The notes under the pieces were generated by a model, which saw only the letters and a program-made list of their open reading frames with translations, was not told the origin of the DNA and searched no databases. A DNA stretch of 64,000 bases from Sulfurimonas sp. (GTDB lineage: Bacteria > Campylobacterota > Campylobacteria > Campylobacterales > Sulfurimonadaceae): positions 40,451-104,450 of the forward strand of contig JAABQD010000006.1 in assembly GCA_011391635.1 (NCBI GenBank). The letters are read 5' to 3'. This document shows positions 17,265-26,488 of the stretch, piece after piece. The translations under genes and the position numbers were made by a program. The stretch's first letter is position 1. Each line of letters starts with the position of its first letter.

Positions 17265-17678
17265 ATGGAACGAACACTATCAATCATTAAACCAGATGCT
17301 GTTGCAAAAGGTGTTATCGGCAAAATTTTAGATCGTTTTGAAAGCAATGGTCTTAAAATTGCAGCAACAAGAAAAATCCAGCTTTCTCGTGCAGATGCAG
17401 AAGCTTTTTATGCGGTTCACTCTGAGAGACCATTTTTTAATGATTTAGTTGATTTTATGATTAGCGGTCCAGTAGTTGTTTCAGTATTAGAAGGCGAAAA
17501 TGCAATGAGCAAAAATCGTGATCTTATGGGTGCAACAAATCCAAAAGAAGCAGCAGCTGGTACTATTCGTGCAGACTTTGCTGAAAATATAGATGCAAAT
17601 GCAGTTCACGGAAGTGATTCAGTTGAAAATGCAGCAGTTGAAATTGCATTCTTTTTCTCAGAGAGAGAAATTTCGTAA
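17265..17678 (+). CDS. ndk: Nucleoside diphosphate kinase
   Basis: The 137-residue protein starts [16 protein letters not shown] and has the active-site block [12 protein letters not shown], whose His carries the phosphate. It transfers the gamma phosphate between nucleoside di- and triphosphates. I use the ATG at 17265; the TTG directly before it is also open but adds only one residue. An AGGAGA ribosome site precedes it. It is followed 7 bases later by the DUF177 gene, forming the head of the rpmF-plsX-fabH unit. Confidence 0.96.
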   Translation: MERTLSIIKPDAVAKGVIGKILDRFESNGLKIAATRKIQLSRADAEAFYAVHSERPFFNDLVDFMISGPVVVSVLEGENAMSKNRDLMGATNPKEAAAGTIRADFAENIDANAVHGSDSVENAAVEIAFFFSEREIS

Positions 17679-17685
17679 TTTAAGT

Positions 17686-18054
17686 ATGAAAGTTTCACTT
17701 AGAAAAGTAACCACAACACCATTAGATTTTGATATAAAATCAAATGAAATAACTTTTAAAGGTTATTTACAGTATCATACAGGCAAATTAATTTTGCTAA
17801 AAGCAGAATTGAATGGTTTGCTTGATGTTCAGTGCAACAGGTGTGGTGCAGATTTTAAATTGCCAATAGAAGAAGAGATAGAGTTTTTTATCTCGGATGG
17901 AATCTATGAAGATAGTGAAGATATCGAGCTTGATGTTGTAGAATCTTTGGACTCTATGGTAGATTTAGATGATATTTTAAGCTCTGAACTTGAGCTTATA
18001 AAAAGTGATTATCACAACTGTGATAATTGTGAAGATTCTTGGGAACAAGAATAA
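17686..18054 (+). CDS. DUF177 (YceD-like) protein, 23S rRNA accumulation family
   Basis: The 122-residue protein starts at the ATG at 17686 (MKVSLRKV). It has the family's central CNRCGADF with two Cys, an acidic stretch EDSEDIELDVVESLDSMVDLDDIL, and a C-terminal CDNCED pair, so a metal site is likely. DUF177/YceD proteins lie before rpmF in most bacteria and are linked to 23S rRNA processing or accumulation; the position here fits. It overlaps no neighbour and probably shares a transcript with ndk and rpmF. Confidence 0.85.
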   Translation: MKVSLRKVTTTPLDFDIKSNEITFKGYLQYHTGKLILLKAELNGLLDVQCNRCGADFKLPIEEEIEFFISDGIYEDSEDIELDVVESLDSMVDLDDILSSELELIKSDYHNCDNCEDSWEQE

Positions 18055-18064
18055 AGTATAAAGT

Positions 18065-18084
18065 AAAAGAAACAAGTTTCTTTT
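18065..18084 (+). other. Tight hairpin in the DUF177-rpmF spacer
   Basis: AAAAGAAAC (18065-18073) pairs with GTTTCTTTT (18076-18084). The loop is too small for the innermost pair, so about eight pairs would form. It could tune transcription or mRNA ends before rpmF; the T-rich right arm resembles a weak terminator/attenuator. Confidence 0.4.
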
Positions 18085-18115
18085 GCGTATAAATTAAAAT
18101 GAAAGGAATGAAAAT

Positions 18116-18265
18116 ATGGCAGTACCTAAAAGAAGAGTGTCTCACTCTCGTTCAGCTAAAAGAAGAACTCACTACAAAATTACTTTAGCTAAACCAATCA
18201 AAGATAAAGATGGAACGTATAAGCTTCCACACCACATTAATCCAGTTACTGGTGAGTATAAATAG
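18116..18265 (+). CDS. rpmF: 50S ribosomal protein L32
   Basis: A 49-residue protein, [17 protein letters not shown] followed by [10 protein letters not shown] and ending [11 protein letters not shown]. The MAVPKRR start and the basic N-terminal half are diagnostic of L32. The zinc-binding Cys pairs of many L32 proteins are absent, so this is the Cys-free form. The GAAAGGA ribosome site lies 8 bases before the ATG. It sits 3 bases ahead of plsX, the standard rpmF-plsX-fabH arrangement linking ribosome and lipid synthesis. Confidence 0.96.
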   Translation: MAVPKRRVSHSRSAKRRTHYKITLAKPIKDKDGTYKLPHHINPVTGEYK

Positions 18266-18268
18266 TCA

Positions 18269-19267
18269 ATGGTCAAGATTGCTATTGACGCAATGGGCGG
18301 GGACTTTGGTCCTGAGCCGATTGTTAAGGGTTGTATTGATGCACTTAAAACAAAATCGTTTGAGCCTATTCTCGTAGGTAAATCATCGGAAATTTTACCT
18401 CTGTTACCAAAGCGTTATAGAGGTAAGATTTTAATTATTGAAGCAGACGATGTCATCTCTATGCATGATGCAGCAACTGAAGCAGTAAAAAGAAAAGAGA
18501 GTAGTATCTACAAAGCTATTGAACTCGTAAAAAATGGTGAAGCTGACGGGGTCGTTTCAGCTGGTCATAGTGGTGCGACGATGACACTTGCAACACTTAG
18601 ACTTGGTCGTCTCGCTGGTGTTTCTCGTCCCGCACTTGTTACGCTTATGCCTACAAAAACTGGTCGTCGTTCTGTTGTTTTAGATGTTGGTGCGAATGTT
18701 GATTCGAAGCCTGAGCATCTTGTAGAATTTGCTGTTATGGGCGGATGTTATGCGGAAGATGTTTTAAAGATCAAGAATCCTTCTATTGGGCTTTTAGCAA
18801 ATGGCGAAGAGGATTCAAAAGGCAATGAAGTAACAAAAGCAGCTTTTAAATTACTCAAAGGCTATAGTGGCTTTAAAGGGAATGTAGAAGGTGGAGATAT
18901 CTTCAATGGAAGCTGTGATGTCATTACCTGTGATGGATTTATTGGGAATTTAGTTCTTAAAACGAGTGAGGGTGTGGCTTCGACTATTAGCCAACTTATT
19001 AAAGATTACATTCGAAAATCTCCTGTTGCGATTACGGGTGCTCTTTTGATGAGAAAAGTATTTAGACTTCTTAAAAAAGAGATTGATTATGCTGAAATCG
19101 GAGGAGCTCCTCTTATCGGCATTAAAGGATGTGCGATTGTAAGTCATGGCAAAAGCAACGCAAGAGCGATAGAAAATGCTATTTTTCAAGCTATAAAGTA
19201 TGTGGATACAGGGGTCAATGAACACATTATCTCAAGACTTGCAGCTCTAAAGCAAAAGGAAGATTAA
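18269..19267 (+). CDS. plsX: Phosphate acyltransferase PlsX
   Basis: The 332-residue enzyme starts [16 protein letters not shown] and contains [35 protein letters not shown] and [13 protein letters not shown], all PlsX signatures. It converts acyl-ACP to acyl-phosphate, the first step of the PlsX/PlsY route to phosphatidic acid. Its stop overlaps the fabH start by one base (TAATG), so the two enzymes are translationally coupled. Confidence 0.96.
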   Translation: MVKIAIDAMGGDFGPEPIVKGCIDALKTKSFEPILVGKSSEILPLLPKRYRGKILIIEADDVISMHDAATEAVKRKESSIYKAIELVKNGEADGVVSAGHSGATMTLATLRLGRLAGVSRPALVTLMPTKTGRRSVVLDVGANVDSKPEHLVEFAVMGGCYAEDVLKIKNPSIGLLANGEEDSKGNEVTKAAFKLLKGYSGFKGNVEGGDIFNGSCDVITCDGFIGNLVLKTSEGVASTISQLIKDYIRKSPVAITGALLMRKVFRLLKKEIDYAEIGGAPLIGIKGCAIVSHGKSNARAIENAIFQAIKYVDTGVNEHIISRLAALKQKED

Positions 19268-20265
19268 TGGCTTATGCAGCTTTTCGTTCTATTGGTGCGT
19301 ATGTGCCAGAAAAAATATTAACCAATGAAGATTTATCTAAGATGGTTGATACGACAGATGAATGGATTACGAAAAGAACAGGCATAAAAGAACGCCATAT
19401 CGCTTCAAAAGATGAAACAACAAGTGACATGGGCGTGAAAGCTGCTCAACAAGCAATTGAGAGAAGTGGCATTGATAAATCAGAGATAGATATGATTATT
19501 TGTGCGACTATCTCGCCTGATTATTTTTGTATGCCCTCAACTGCAACAGTAATTGCAAATAAACTCTCTCTTGGATATGTAACTGCTTTTGATATTTCAG
19601 CGGCATGTACTGGATTCGTTTATATCCTCTCTATTGCAAAAGCATTTATAGAATCAGGTATGAAAAAAAATATTCTTATTGTTGGAGCTGAGAAACTCTC
19701 AGCGATTACTGATTATACAGATAGAGGCACTTGTATCTTATTTGGTGATGGTGCAGGGGCTGCAGTTATTAGTGCAACAGAGAACAAAGAAGAAGCTATT
19801 ATAGATATTCACACTGGTTCTGATGGTGCATATGCAGATTTACTTATGACTCCAAATGGTGGAAGTGGTTCAGCTCATGATGCATTAGAACAAGAATCTG
19901 CAGGATGTTTTATGCAAATGAAGGGAAATGAAACCTTCAAAGTGGCAGTACGAACACTTACGAAAGATGTGGTTGAAATCCTTGAAGCGAATAATATAGA
20001 AAGTTCACAAATCACCCATTTTGTACCGCATCAAGCAAATCTACGGATTATAAAAGCTGTTGGTGAAGCTCTCAAATTAGATGAAAAACAAGTTGTTTTG
20101 ACAGTTGAAAAATATGGCAATACTTCTGGAGCTTCCATCCCAATGGCAATCAATGATGTTTATGAGAGTGGCTCACTCAAAGCTGGAGAATTGATGCTTC
20201 TTGATGCATTTGGTGGGGGACTTACTTGGGGAAGTGCCTTAGTCCCTTTTTCGCCTTTGAAATAG
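19267..20265 (+). CDS. fabH: 3-oxoacyl-ACP synthase III (FabH)
   Basis: The 332-residue condensing enzyme has the active-site Cys in DISAACTGF (about residue 112), catalytic His in [10 protein letters not shown] (about 254) and Asn in KYGNTSGAS (about 284). It begins fatty acid synthesis by joining acetyl-CoA and malonyl-ACP. It is the last gene of the ndk-DUF177-rpmF-plsX-fabH unit, and a hairpin shared with the convergent HIT gene ends it. Confidence 0.96.
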   Translation: MAYAAFRSIGAYVPEKILTNEDLSKMVDTTDEWITKRTGIKERHIASKDETTSDMGVKAAQQAIERSGIDKSEIDMIICATISPDYFCMPSTATVIANKLSLGYVTAFDISAACTGFVYILSIAKAFIESGMKKNILIVGAEKLSAITDYTDRGTCILFGDGAGAAVISATENKEEAIIDIHTGSDGAYADLLMTPNGGSGSAHDALEQESAGCFMQMKGNETFKVAVRTLTKDVVEILEANNIESSQITHFVPHQANLRIIKAVGEALKLDEKQVVLTVEKYGNTSGASIPMAINDVYESGSLKAGELMLLDAFGGGLTWGSALVPFSPLK

Positions 20266-20309
20266 CACTTTAAAAAATTTCGATACATTTCTCTTTCCAC
20301 ATGCCAAAA

Positions 20310-20335
20310 AAGCACCTAAATATTTTTAAGTGCTT
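20310..20335. terminator. Hairpin between fabH and the HIT gene
   Basis: AAGCAC and GTGCTT pair with one C-A mismatch and four more inner pairs (TAAA with TTTA), followed on the plus strand by CTTTT. It overlaps the last codons of the HIT gene and lies 45 bases after the fabH stop. A dispersed-motif copy (20297-20305) sits directly before it. Confidence 0.55.
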
Positions 20336-20684
20336 CTTTTACTCTTTTAAAAAACTCATTCTCATCTGGTAACTCAAGTTTTGCATCGCGTAATTTTTCG
20401 CCCCACATTGGATTAGGAAAGTAGCTATCCTCTTGGAATCTTGCCATGACATGAATATGAACTCTTGGGAGCATATTTGCAAAAGATGCCATATTGATTT
20501 TTTTTGGATTATAGTAGCTTTTCATCTCATATTCTAAAATGTCATACACATTCCAAAGCTTAGTGCGTAACTCTTTTGGCAGATCGCCTAACTCTTTGTA
20601 AGGTTCTTTGGTGAATATTTTGAGCCAAGGGATTTCACTCTTCTCTTTTTCTATATAAATTTCATTATCTTCATAAATTGGCAT
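20316..20684 (-). CDS. HIT-family (histidine triad) protein with changed triad
   Basis: The 122-residue protein from the ATG at 20684 (GGAG upstream) has the HIT strand RVHIHVMARF near residue 86. The usual His-x-His-x-His reads His-Ile-His-Val-Met: the first two His, including the nucleophile, are kept, and the third is Met. HIT proteins are nucleotide hydrolases or transferases acting on AMP-linked compounds. The LWNVYDILEYEM helix and FPNPMWGEKLRD tail suggest a diverged subgroup. The substrate is unknown. Confidence 0.8.
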   Translation of the reverse strand: MPIYEDNEIYIEKEKSEIPWLKIFTKEPYKELGDLPKELRTKLWNVYDILEYEMKSYYNPKKINMASFANMLPRVHIHVMARFQEDSYFPNPMWGEKLRDAKLELPDENEFFKRVKEALKNI

Positions 20685-20750
20685 AAACAATGCTCCATTT
20701 TTGACAATTATAACAAGTTTTTTGAGGGTTTATTGGAGGATAGTAAAAGA

Positions 20751-20829
20751 AGTTGGCATGTCTAAAGAAACATTTTTGCTATGCAAAAAGCGGTTCCCTT
20801 GTTTTGGAAAATATTTCCACATGCCAACT
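20751..20829. repeat. 11-bp inverted repeat made of one full and one partial motif copy
   Basis: AGTTGGCATGT (20751-20761) is the exact reverse complement of ACATGCCAACT (20819-20829), 57 bases apart. The right arm overlaps the full motif copy at 20817-20825; the left arm lacks the final GG. It lies between the HIT gene promoter side and the DEAD-box stop, so it may be a decayed terminator pair for the helicase gene. Confidence 0.6.
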
Positions 20830-20839
20830 GTTTTGAGAA

Positions 20840-22456
20840 TTAGTCTCTGTGACGAGGAGCAGAAGTTCTTGAAGTGCTTCTGTTTGCACCACCAGCACTA
20901 TTGCCACGGTAACCGCCACCGCTTCCGCCTTCACGAGAACGAGGAGCTGCACCCTCTCGGCTACCACCGCCATCACGGCTACGACTTGCACCGCCACCTG
21001 AACGATTTCCACCACTGCTTGAGCGACTTCTGCCTTTATAGCCACCGCTACCGCCTCTTGTATCGCGTCTTCTTCCAGCTCTCTCAAGTATCTCTTCGAG
21101 TCTATCTGCTGCGATACCGATGTGATTTGGTCCTTTGATCTCTTGATTGTCTAAAAGCATAGAGATAAGTTTGAACGCCATTTTTTCTTCATCAATATCA
21201 AGGCGAAGAAGGTCTAAAACTTTGTGAGCTTCATCATAAATGTGTTGCTCTTCGATTTTTTTCACTAACGCTGTGAGTGTAGTTTTTCTCAAATCATTTT
21301 TACTTGGAACAAAAGCATGAGCGATTGAAGTTCCAACTTTTTGTTTGATGCGTTGCAACTCTTTAAACTCTAATGGAGTTAAAAGTGTGATTGCTTTTCC
21401 TTTTGTTCCTGCACGACCTGTTCTACCAATACGGTGAACATAGCTCTCAGGATCAAATGGGATATGGTAGTTAAATACATGTGAAATATTATCCACATGG
21501 ATGCCGCGTGCTGCAACATCTGTTGCAACAAGAACTTTTACGCCATTATTTTTGAAACCTTTGATAACAGTTTCTCTTTGGCGTTGTTCCATATCTCCAT
21601 GAAGACCATTTGCCAAGAATCCAGCACTTGAGAGTACATTTGAGAGTCTATCAACTTCACTTTTTGTTCTACAAAACACAACTGATTTTGTAGTTTTTTC
21701 AGAGTCCATCAAACGGATGATAGCATCATCTCTCTCACTCTCTTCGATTACATAATAGAGTTGTTCGATATCTGTGTTTGTCGTCTCACCCTTTGTAATC
21801 GAGATAAATTCAGGATTATCAAGAATTCTACTCGCCAAAGTTTTGATAGGCTGAGGCATAGTTGCTGAGAAAAGAAGTGTTTGACGGTTTGTTGGAAGGT
21901 AAGAAAATATTTCATTAATATCATCCAAAAATCCCATATCAAGCATCTCATCTGCTTCATCAAGAATTACCATAGAAGGGATGAAATTTTTTACCAAATT
22001 CTTTTTGAGAATATCCAAAAGACGACCTGGAGTTGCAACAACGATATTTGCACCTCTATCAATGAGGTCAATTTGTCTATTGTATGAGCTACCACCATAC
22101 ACAGTTACAGTTTTTACACCTAAGTTTCTACCATATTTGAAAAGCTCATCAGAGACCTGAGTAGCAAGTTCACGCGTTGGAGTGATAACTAAAACTTCAA
22201 CACCACCTTTTAAGTGCATGTTTGAAATTGCTGGAAGACCAAAAGCTGCAGTTTTTCCAGTTCCTGTATGTGCTTGACCAACGATGTCACGACCAGCAAG
22301 TACGAAAGGAATTGCTTGTTTTTGGATAGGGCTAGGAACTGTAAAACCAGCATATTTTACTGCTTGTAGTACCTCTTTTTTTAAATTTAAATCATCAAAT
22401 GTGATCAACTTTTCTTCTGTTAGAGCGTTTGTTTGTGCATTTTCTTGCATCATCAT
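20840..22456 (-). CDS. DEAD-box ATP-dependent RNA helicase with Gly/Ser/Arg-rich tail
   Basis: The 538-residue protein has the full DEAD-box set: Q motif near FTVPSPIQKQAIP, Walker A AHTGTGKTAAFG, PTRELATQ, DEAD as VILDEADEMLDMG, SAT in FSATMPQ, and HRIGRTGRAG. The final ~75 residues are rich in Gly, Ser and Arg (RGGSGGYKGRSRSSSGG onward), a low-complexity RNA-binding tail that can favour condensate formation. It resembles DeaD/CsdA-type helicases used in ribosome assembly and cold growth. Three consecutive ATG codons begin the gene; the leader carries a small hairpin. Confidence 0.92.
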   Translation of the reverse strand: MMMQENAQTNALTEEKLITFDDLNLKKEVLQAVKYAGFTVPSPIQKQAIPFVLAGRDIVGQAHTGTGKTAAFGLPAISNMHLKGGVEVLVITPTRELATQVSDELFKYGRNLGVKTVTVYGGSSYNRQIDLIDRGANIVVATPGRLLDILKKNLVKNFIPSMVILDEADEMLDMGFLDDINEIFSYLPTNRQTLLFSATMPQPIKTLASRILDNPEFISITKGETTNTDIEQLYYVIEESERDDAIIRLMDSEKTTKSVVFCRTKSEVDRLSNVLSSAGFLANGLHGDMEQRQRETVIKGFKNNGVKVLVATDVAARGIHVDNISHVFNYHIPFDPESYVHRIGRTGRAGTKGKAITLLTPLEFKELQRIKQKVGTSIAHAFVPSKNDLRKTTLTALVKKIEEQHIYDEAHKVLDLLRLDIDEEKMAFKLISMLLDNQEIKGPNHIGIAADRLEEILERAGRRRDTRGGSGGYKGRSRSSSGGNRSGGGASRSRDGGGSREGAAPRSREGGSGGGYRGNSAGGANRSTSRTSAPRHRD

Positions 22457-22484
22457 ATACCTTTAATTAAGGAGATGATACAAG

Positions 22485-22534
22485 CATACTTTTGCAGTAT
22501 GGCACCTTCTCCTAGGAAAATTTTGCGAATTATA
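22485..22534 (-). promoter_or_regulatory. Promoter -10 and 5'-leader hairpin of the DEAD-box helicase gene
   Basis: On the minus strand, TATAAT lies at 22534-22529 within GCTATAATTCGC, giving a leader of roughly 65 bases. In it, CATACT and AGTATG (22485-22501 outer limits) form a 6-bp hairpin. Leader structures are common in cold-induced helicase mRNAs, but regulation here is inference. Confidence 0.5.
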
Positions 22535-22684
22535 GCGAAAAATTCATAAGGAATAATTAAAGTTTAATATATATAAAATAACTTAAGTTAATGATGTTTC
22601 AAAAAGTGGATGCTAATTTGCTATAAAAGTGAATAATTCCAATTAATGATGTATAATTTTTGCAATTGATTTGAGGATTGGCAT

Positions 22685-23959
22685 GTGGAATTGTATTTGA
22701 TTGTGAGTTTAGTGGCGTTTGTAATCATCTTGTTTTTGGTCTATTTACTCCTTATGCAAAAAGAGACGCTCTTAAAAATGGTGTATGAAAATGAGGAGTT
22801 GAAATTGCGGCATGTGGAACTTCAAAATGCCAAAAGTGAACTCGAAATCCGACATGCAGTCTTAAACACTCGTTATGAAGAGGAGATAAAATCCTCAGAT
22901 GAGAAGCTTCGCGTACTTCAAGATGCCAAAGATGAACTCAGCCGTGAGTTTAAACTTTTGGCAAATCAGATATTTGAGGATAAAGCAAAACAGTTTAATC
23001 ATACGCACAAAGAACAGTTTGAGATATTGCTCAAGCCTTTTCGTGAGCAGATAAGCAATTTTTCTATGCAGTCAAAAGAGCAGTTCAACACAGAATCCAA
23101 AGATAGACATCTCCTCAAAGATGAGTTAGTGCGACTCAAAGAGATGAATGCAAGACTCTCAGAAGATGCCCTCAATCTCACCAATGCTCTCAAAGGCGAG
23201 AACAAAACGCAAGGGAATTGGGGTGAAATAGTTTTGGAGCGAATATTGGAAGAGTCAGGATTGCGTGAAGGAATGGAGTATGAAACACAAGCCACACTCA
23301 AATCAAGTGATGGCAAAATTTATCGCCCTGATGTTATCATCCACATGCCACAAAAGAGAGATATTATCATCGATGCGAAGGTCTCGCTTGTGGCGTATGA
23401 GCGATTTATGAGCGAAGAGAATCCACATGCCAAAGCATTGGCACTCAAAGAGCATATTGCAAGTATTTCCGCACATGTCAAAGGATTACATGAAAAGCAG
23501 TATGAAAAACTTGAAGGAATCCATACACTTGATTATGTGTTGTTGTTTATGCCGATTGAAGGGGCTTTTTTATTGGCACTCGAGCAAGATGGAGAGTTTT
23601 TTAAACGAGCGTATGAGAACAATATTTTGGTCGTTTCGCCTTCGACACTTCTTGTGACGCTTAAAACTATAGAGCATATTTGGAGAACACAAAAACAGCA
23701 AGACCATGCCAAAAAGATAGTCGATGAAGCCGAAGCGATGTATGATAAACTCGTTCTTTTTGTCGATGAGATGCATAATATTGGCACCTATTTGCAAAAA
23801 AGTCAAAACTCCTATGATAAAGCAATGGATAGACTCAAATCTGGGCGAGGAAGTCTTATGCGACGAGGGGAAAATATGAGAAAACTAGGATTAAAACCTA
23901 AAAAACTTTTAGAAATAACAAACCAAGAGGACGAACATGACGATACAGACACAATATAA
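22685..23959 (+). CDS. rmuC: DNA recombination protein RmuC
   Basis: The 424-residue protein has an N-terminal membrane helix (YLIVSLVAFVIILFLVYLLL), a long coiled coil (residues ~30-140), then the RmuC nuclease-like domain: NKTQGNWGEIVLERILEESG, YRPDVIIHMP and RDIIIDAKVSL. RmuC limits inversions between short repeats in E. coli and is thought to be a nuclease. The start is GTG at 22685 with GAGG upstream, and it lies inside a dispersed-motif copy (22680-22688). Three further copies (22809, 23341, 23423) are within the gene, encoding RHVE, HMP and NPHA. Confidence 0.92.
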   Translation: MELYLIVSLVAFVIILFLVYLLLMQKETLLKMVYENEELKLRHVELQNAKSELEIRHAVLNTRYEEEIKSSDEKLRVLQDAKDELSREFKLLANQIFEDKAKQFNHTHKEQFEILLKPFREQISNFSMQSKEQFNTESKDRHLLKDELVRLKEMNARLSEDALNLTNALKGENKTQGNWGEIVLERILEESGLREGMEYETQATLKSSDGKIYRPDVIIHMPQKRDIIIDAKVSLVAYERFMSEENPHAKALALKEHIASISAHVKGLHEKQYEKLEGIHTLDYVLLFMPIEGAFLLALEQDGEFFKRAYENNILVVSPSTLLVTLKTIEHIWRTQKQQDHAKKIVDEAEAMYDKLVLFVDEMHNIGTYLQKSQNSYDKAMDRLKSGRGSLMRRGENMRKLGLKPKKLLEITNQEDEHDDTDTI

Positions 23960-24122
23960 TTATGAAAAAACTTGGAGCGATACAAAAGAGACAGATTTAT
24001 TACGCATCATAGAAGAAGAGGTAGGCGATGCTGATGCCAAAGGTATTTTGGTTTATATCAAAGAAGCAATAGCTGGTGGAAAAGTCATTACTGTGGGAAG
24101 TTGTAGATTTAAAAAGAAGTAG
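23937..24122 (+). CDS. Small conserved-looking protein of unknown function (61 aa)
   Basis: It starts at an ATG with a good ribosome site (AAGAGGACGAAC) and overlaps the rmuC end by 23 bases in another frame, which supports translational coupling. The sequence is acidic in the middle (RIIEEEVGDADAKG) and ends in basic residues (GSCRFKKK). No signal peptide, membrane helix or known motif is visible. It ends at a hairpin. I do not recognise the family. Confidence 0.6.
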   Translation: MTIQTQYNYEKTWSDTKETDLLRIIEEEVGDADAKGILVYIKEAIAGGKVITVGSCRFKKK

Positions 24123-24140
24123 CCAAGAAAAAATCTTGGC
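24122..24140. terminator. Bidirectional hairpin between the small gene and pssA
   Basis: GCCAAGA (24122-24128) pairs with TCTTGGC (24134-24140) around AAAAA. It sits at the plus-strand small gene's stop and 11 bases after the minus-strand pssA stop. A dispersed-motif copy (24138-24146) overlaps its right arm. Confidence 0.6.
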
Positions 24141-24150
24141 ATGTGGAAGT

Positions 24151-24708
24151 TTAGGGATGAGGCACTTTGAGTGTTGAGTTTAAACTCCATCCGATAAGAA
24201 TCATAAGTCCTAACACCGCGAATGCAGGGATAAGTGCGTAAGTGTGAGCGAGATAGACAAGCCAGAGCAAAATCGCACCAAGAGGTGTTGGCACTCCTGT
24301 AAAAAATTTGGAAACTTCTCCAGCATTTGCGTTGATGTTGAAGTGTATCAATCTTCGAAGTCCTGAGATTACATAGTAGATACTGATAATTGCCGCTGCT
24401 ATCATCCACATGCCGGAGAGTGAAGTGGTATAAACTGCTTGAAAGATTAAAAACACCGGTACAAGAACAAAACTCAAAAAGTCTGCAAAACTATCAAGCT
24501 GGATGCCAAATTCGTTGGAGAGTTTATATTTTCTAGCAATTTTTCCATCGAAAATATCAAATGCACCACCAATCCACGCAAAAATAATAGCTACAAAAAA
24601 GTTGTTTTGTGTAATAAAATAAGTAGCACTCAAACCTGCCGTGATGTTTACAAAAGTGAAAAGATTTGCTAAATTGAAGTGGGAAGTTGCAGTGTAGAGA
24701 AATTTCAT
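24151..24708 (-). CDS. pssA: CDP-alcohol phosphatidyltransferase, probable phosphatidylserine synthase
   Basis: The 185-residue membrane protein has about six hydrophobic helices and the full CDP-alcohol phosphotransferase motif DG-xx-AR-x8-G-xxx-D-xxx-D, seen as FDGKIARKYKL, then FGIQLDSFADF. It joins CDP-diacylglycerol to serine (or a related alcohol) at the inner membrane, the first step to phosphatidylethanolamine. It is shorter than most PssA proteins, so the alcohol substrate is inferred from the helix pattern. One motif copy (24406-24414) encodes Gly-Met-Trp. Confidence 0.85.
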   Translation of the reverse strand: MKFLYTATSHFNLANLFTFVNITAGLSATYFITQNNFFVAIIFAWIGGAFDIFDGKIARKYKLSNEFGIQLDSFADFLSFVLVPVFLIFQAVYTTSLSGMWMIAAAIISIYYVISGLRRLIHFNINANAGEVSKFFTGVPTPLGAILLWLVYLAHTYALIPAFAVLGLMILIGWSLNSTLKVPHP

Positions 24709-24823
24709 AGATAACCCTTAAAAAATGAATTTGTTATTATAGCTAATTTTATTTTAGTGTTTAAACATTCGTTAATAAATATCGTTCTATAATCAAAAAC
24801 ATATAAAAACAAGGGCGTATTCG

Positions 24824-26455
24824 ATGAGTTTTTTAAATAATTTCAAAATTAGGCAAGTTCTAGCTGGTTCAGTCGCTTTGGTGTTGGCTGTTTTGCTTGT
24901 GAGTGCAGCACTCAACCATATGAAGATGGGGGTCATTATCCAAGAGACGCAGGAGCAAAAAGAGGAAGTTCTACCAAATTTATTAGATTTTTTAGATTTA
25001 CAACTCAATATCATTCAAATTCAGCAGTGGCTCACAGATGTATCAGCAACAAGAGGAGCTGAGGGTTTTGATGATGGGTTTGATGAGGCAAAAACATATT
25101 TTGATAAAGCGAATGTAACTGTGGATAAGTTGATAAGTTCGCATCAGAAACTAGGTGAAGCAAAAGTGGTTGAAGAGCTTAAAAACTATAAATCTAGTCT
25201 TCAAGAATACTATGCTGTGGGTGTGGAAATGGCGAATAGTTATGTTAAAAATGGACCAGCAGAGGGAAATAAGTTGATGTCAAAACTTGATCCTTTTGCT
25301 GAAAAATTAGCAACAGAGCTAGATAAATGGATTCACAAACATCGAGAGGAGTTAGCATCTTCTGGCGAGACAATCCAAAAAAATATTGATAACTTTAAAG
25401 TAGTTAGTATTGTTTTGTTTGTAGTGTTATTTGCGATTATTATTTTGGCATTTTATATAATTGATACGGTCATGAGTCAAATCAAAATTATAGATGACTA
25501 TTTAGAAAAACTCTCAAGACTTGATTTTACAGGAGAGCTTAATATTCCTGGTAAAAATGAGATAGCCCTCATCGCTCAAAATACATTTAAAGTTATCGCA
25601 TCTGTAAAAGATTTCATCTCAGAAGCAAAAAATTCCTCTATAGAAAACTCCTCTATTTCACATGAACTCTCTGCAACAGCGATGGTTGTTGGACAAAAAG
25701 TTGAACATGTGACTACCATTGTAGCTACAGCAACACACCATGCAAAAAATATTACAGATGAGATACAAACATCTATTCAGGATGCAAATAGTAGCCGTCT
25801 CAACACAATGAAAGCAAATGAAAATTTAGCGGATGCAACAAAAGATATTGTACAGTTAACCGCAGATGTACAAGAAGCAGCAAATATTGAATCAGAAATG
25901 GCTCGAAAAATAGAGAGTTTAAGTCATGAAGCTGTGCAGGTCAAAGGTGTTTTAAGTGTGATTTCTGATATCGCAGATCAAACAAATCTCTTGGCACTCA
26001 ACGCTGCAATTGAAGCGGCAAGAGCAGGAGAACATGGACGAGGATTTGCAGTTGTAGCGGATGAGGTTCGTAAACTTGCAGAACGCACACAAAAAAGCTT
26101 AGTAGAGATACAATCAACTATCAATATTATGGTGCAATCTATTAATGACTCAAGTGAGCAGATGAACAGAAATTCTCTACAAATTCAGGAGTTGGCAGAT
26201 ATCTCATCGAGTGTAGAAGACAAAATCAATGCAACGCTTTCTTTAATGAATCTGGCGTACAATGCAAATGAAAAAACAGTTAAAGATTTTGAAGAGACTG
26301 GAAAACTGGTAGCACAGATCTCTTTAGATATCAGCAACGCCAATGAAATTGTTGCTTCCAATGCACGAAGTGTCGAAGAGATTAGTGCAGCGGCGGATCA
26401 TTTAAATCATATGACAGAGAGTTTGACTGATAGAATGCAACAATTTAAAGTTTAA
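24824..26455 (+). CDS. Methyl-accepting chemotaxis protein
   Basis: The 543-residue receptor has a first membrane helix at residues ~12-33, a ~150-residue periplasmic helical sensor, a second helix ([20 protein letters not shown], ~190-210), a HAMP-like linker, and the signalling hairpin tip [20 protein letters not shown] with [17 protein letters not shown]. It sends ligand signals to CheA/CheW. The sensor has the coiled look of a four-helix bundle; the ligand is unknown. It is a single-gene unit or is read with the next small secreted-protein gene, 33 bases downstream. Confidence 0.93.
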   Translation: MSFLNNFKIRQVLAGSVALVLAVLLVSAALNHMKMGVIIQETQEQKEEVLPNLLDFLDLQLNIIQIQQWLTDVSATRGAEGFDDGFDEAKTYFDKANVTVDKLISSHQKLGEAKVVEELKNYKSSLQEYYAVGVEMANSYVKNGPAEGNKLMSKLDPFAEKLATELDKWIHKHREELASSGETIQKNIDNFKVVSIVLFVVLFAIIILAFYIIDTVMSQIKIIDDYLEKLSRLDFTGELNIPGKNEIALIAQNTFKVIASVKDFISEAKNSSIENSSISHELSATAMVVGQKVEHVTTIVATATHHAKNITDEIQTSIQDANSSRLNTMKANENLADATKDIVQLTADVQEAANIESEMARKIESLSHEAVQVKGVLSVISDIADQTNLLALNAAIEAARAGEHGRGFAVVADEVRKLAERTQKSLVEIQSTINIMVQSINDSSEQMNRNSLQIQELADISSSVEDKINATLSLMNLAYNANEKTVKDFEETGKLVAQISLDISNANEIVASNARSVEEISAAADHLNHMTESLTDRMQQFKV

Positions 26456-26488
26456 TCTTTAGGTATAAAACAAACTGTGGAGCAGTAG

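Noticed and set aside
20701..21138. Plus-strand open frame of 145 codons over the DEAD-box tail
   Set aside because: It is antisense to the Gly/Arg-rich tail, its His/Arg/Leu-rich content is a by-product of that coding bias, and it has no family features.
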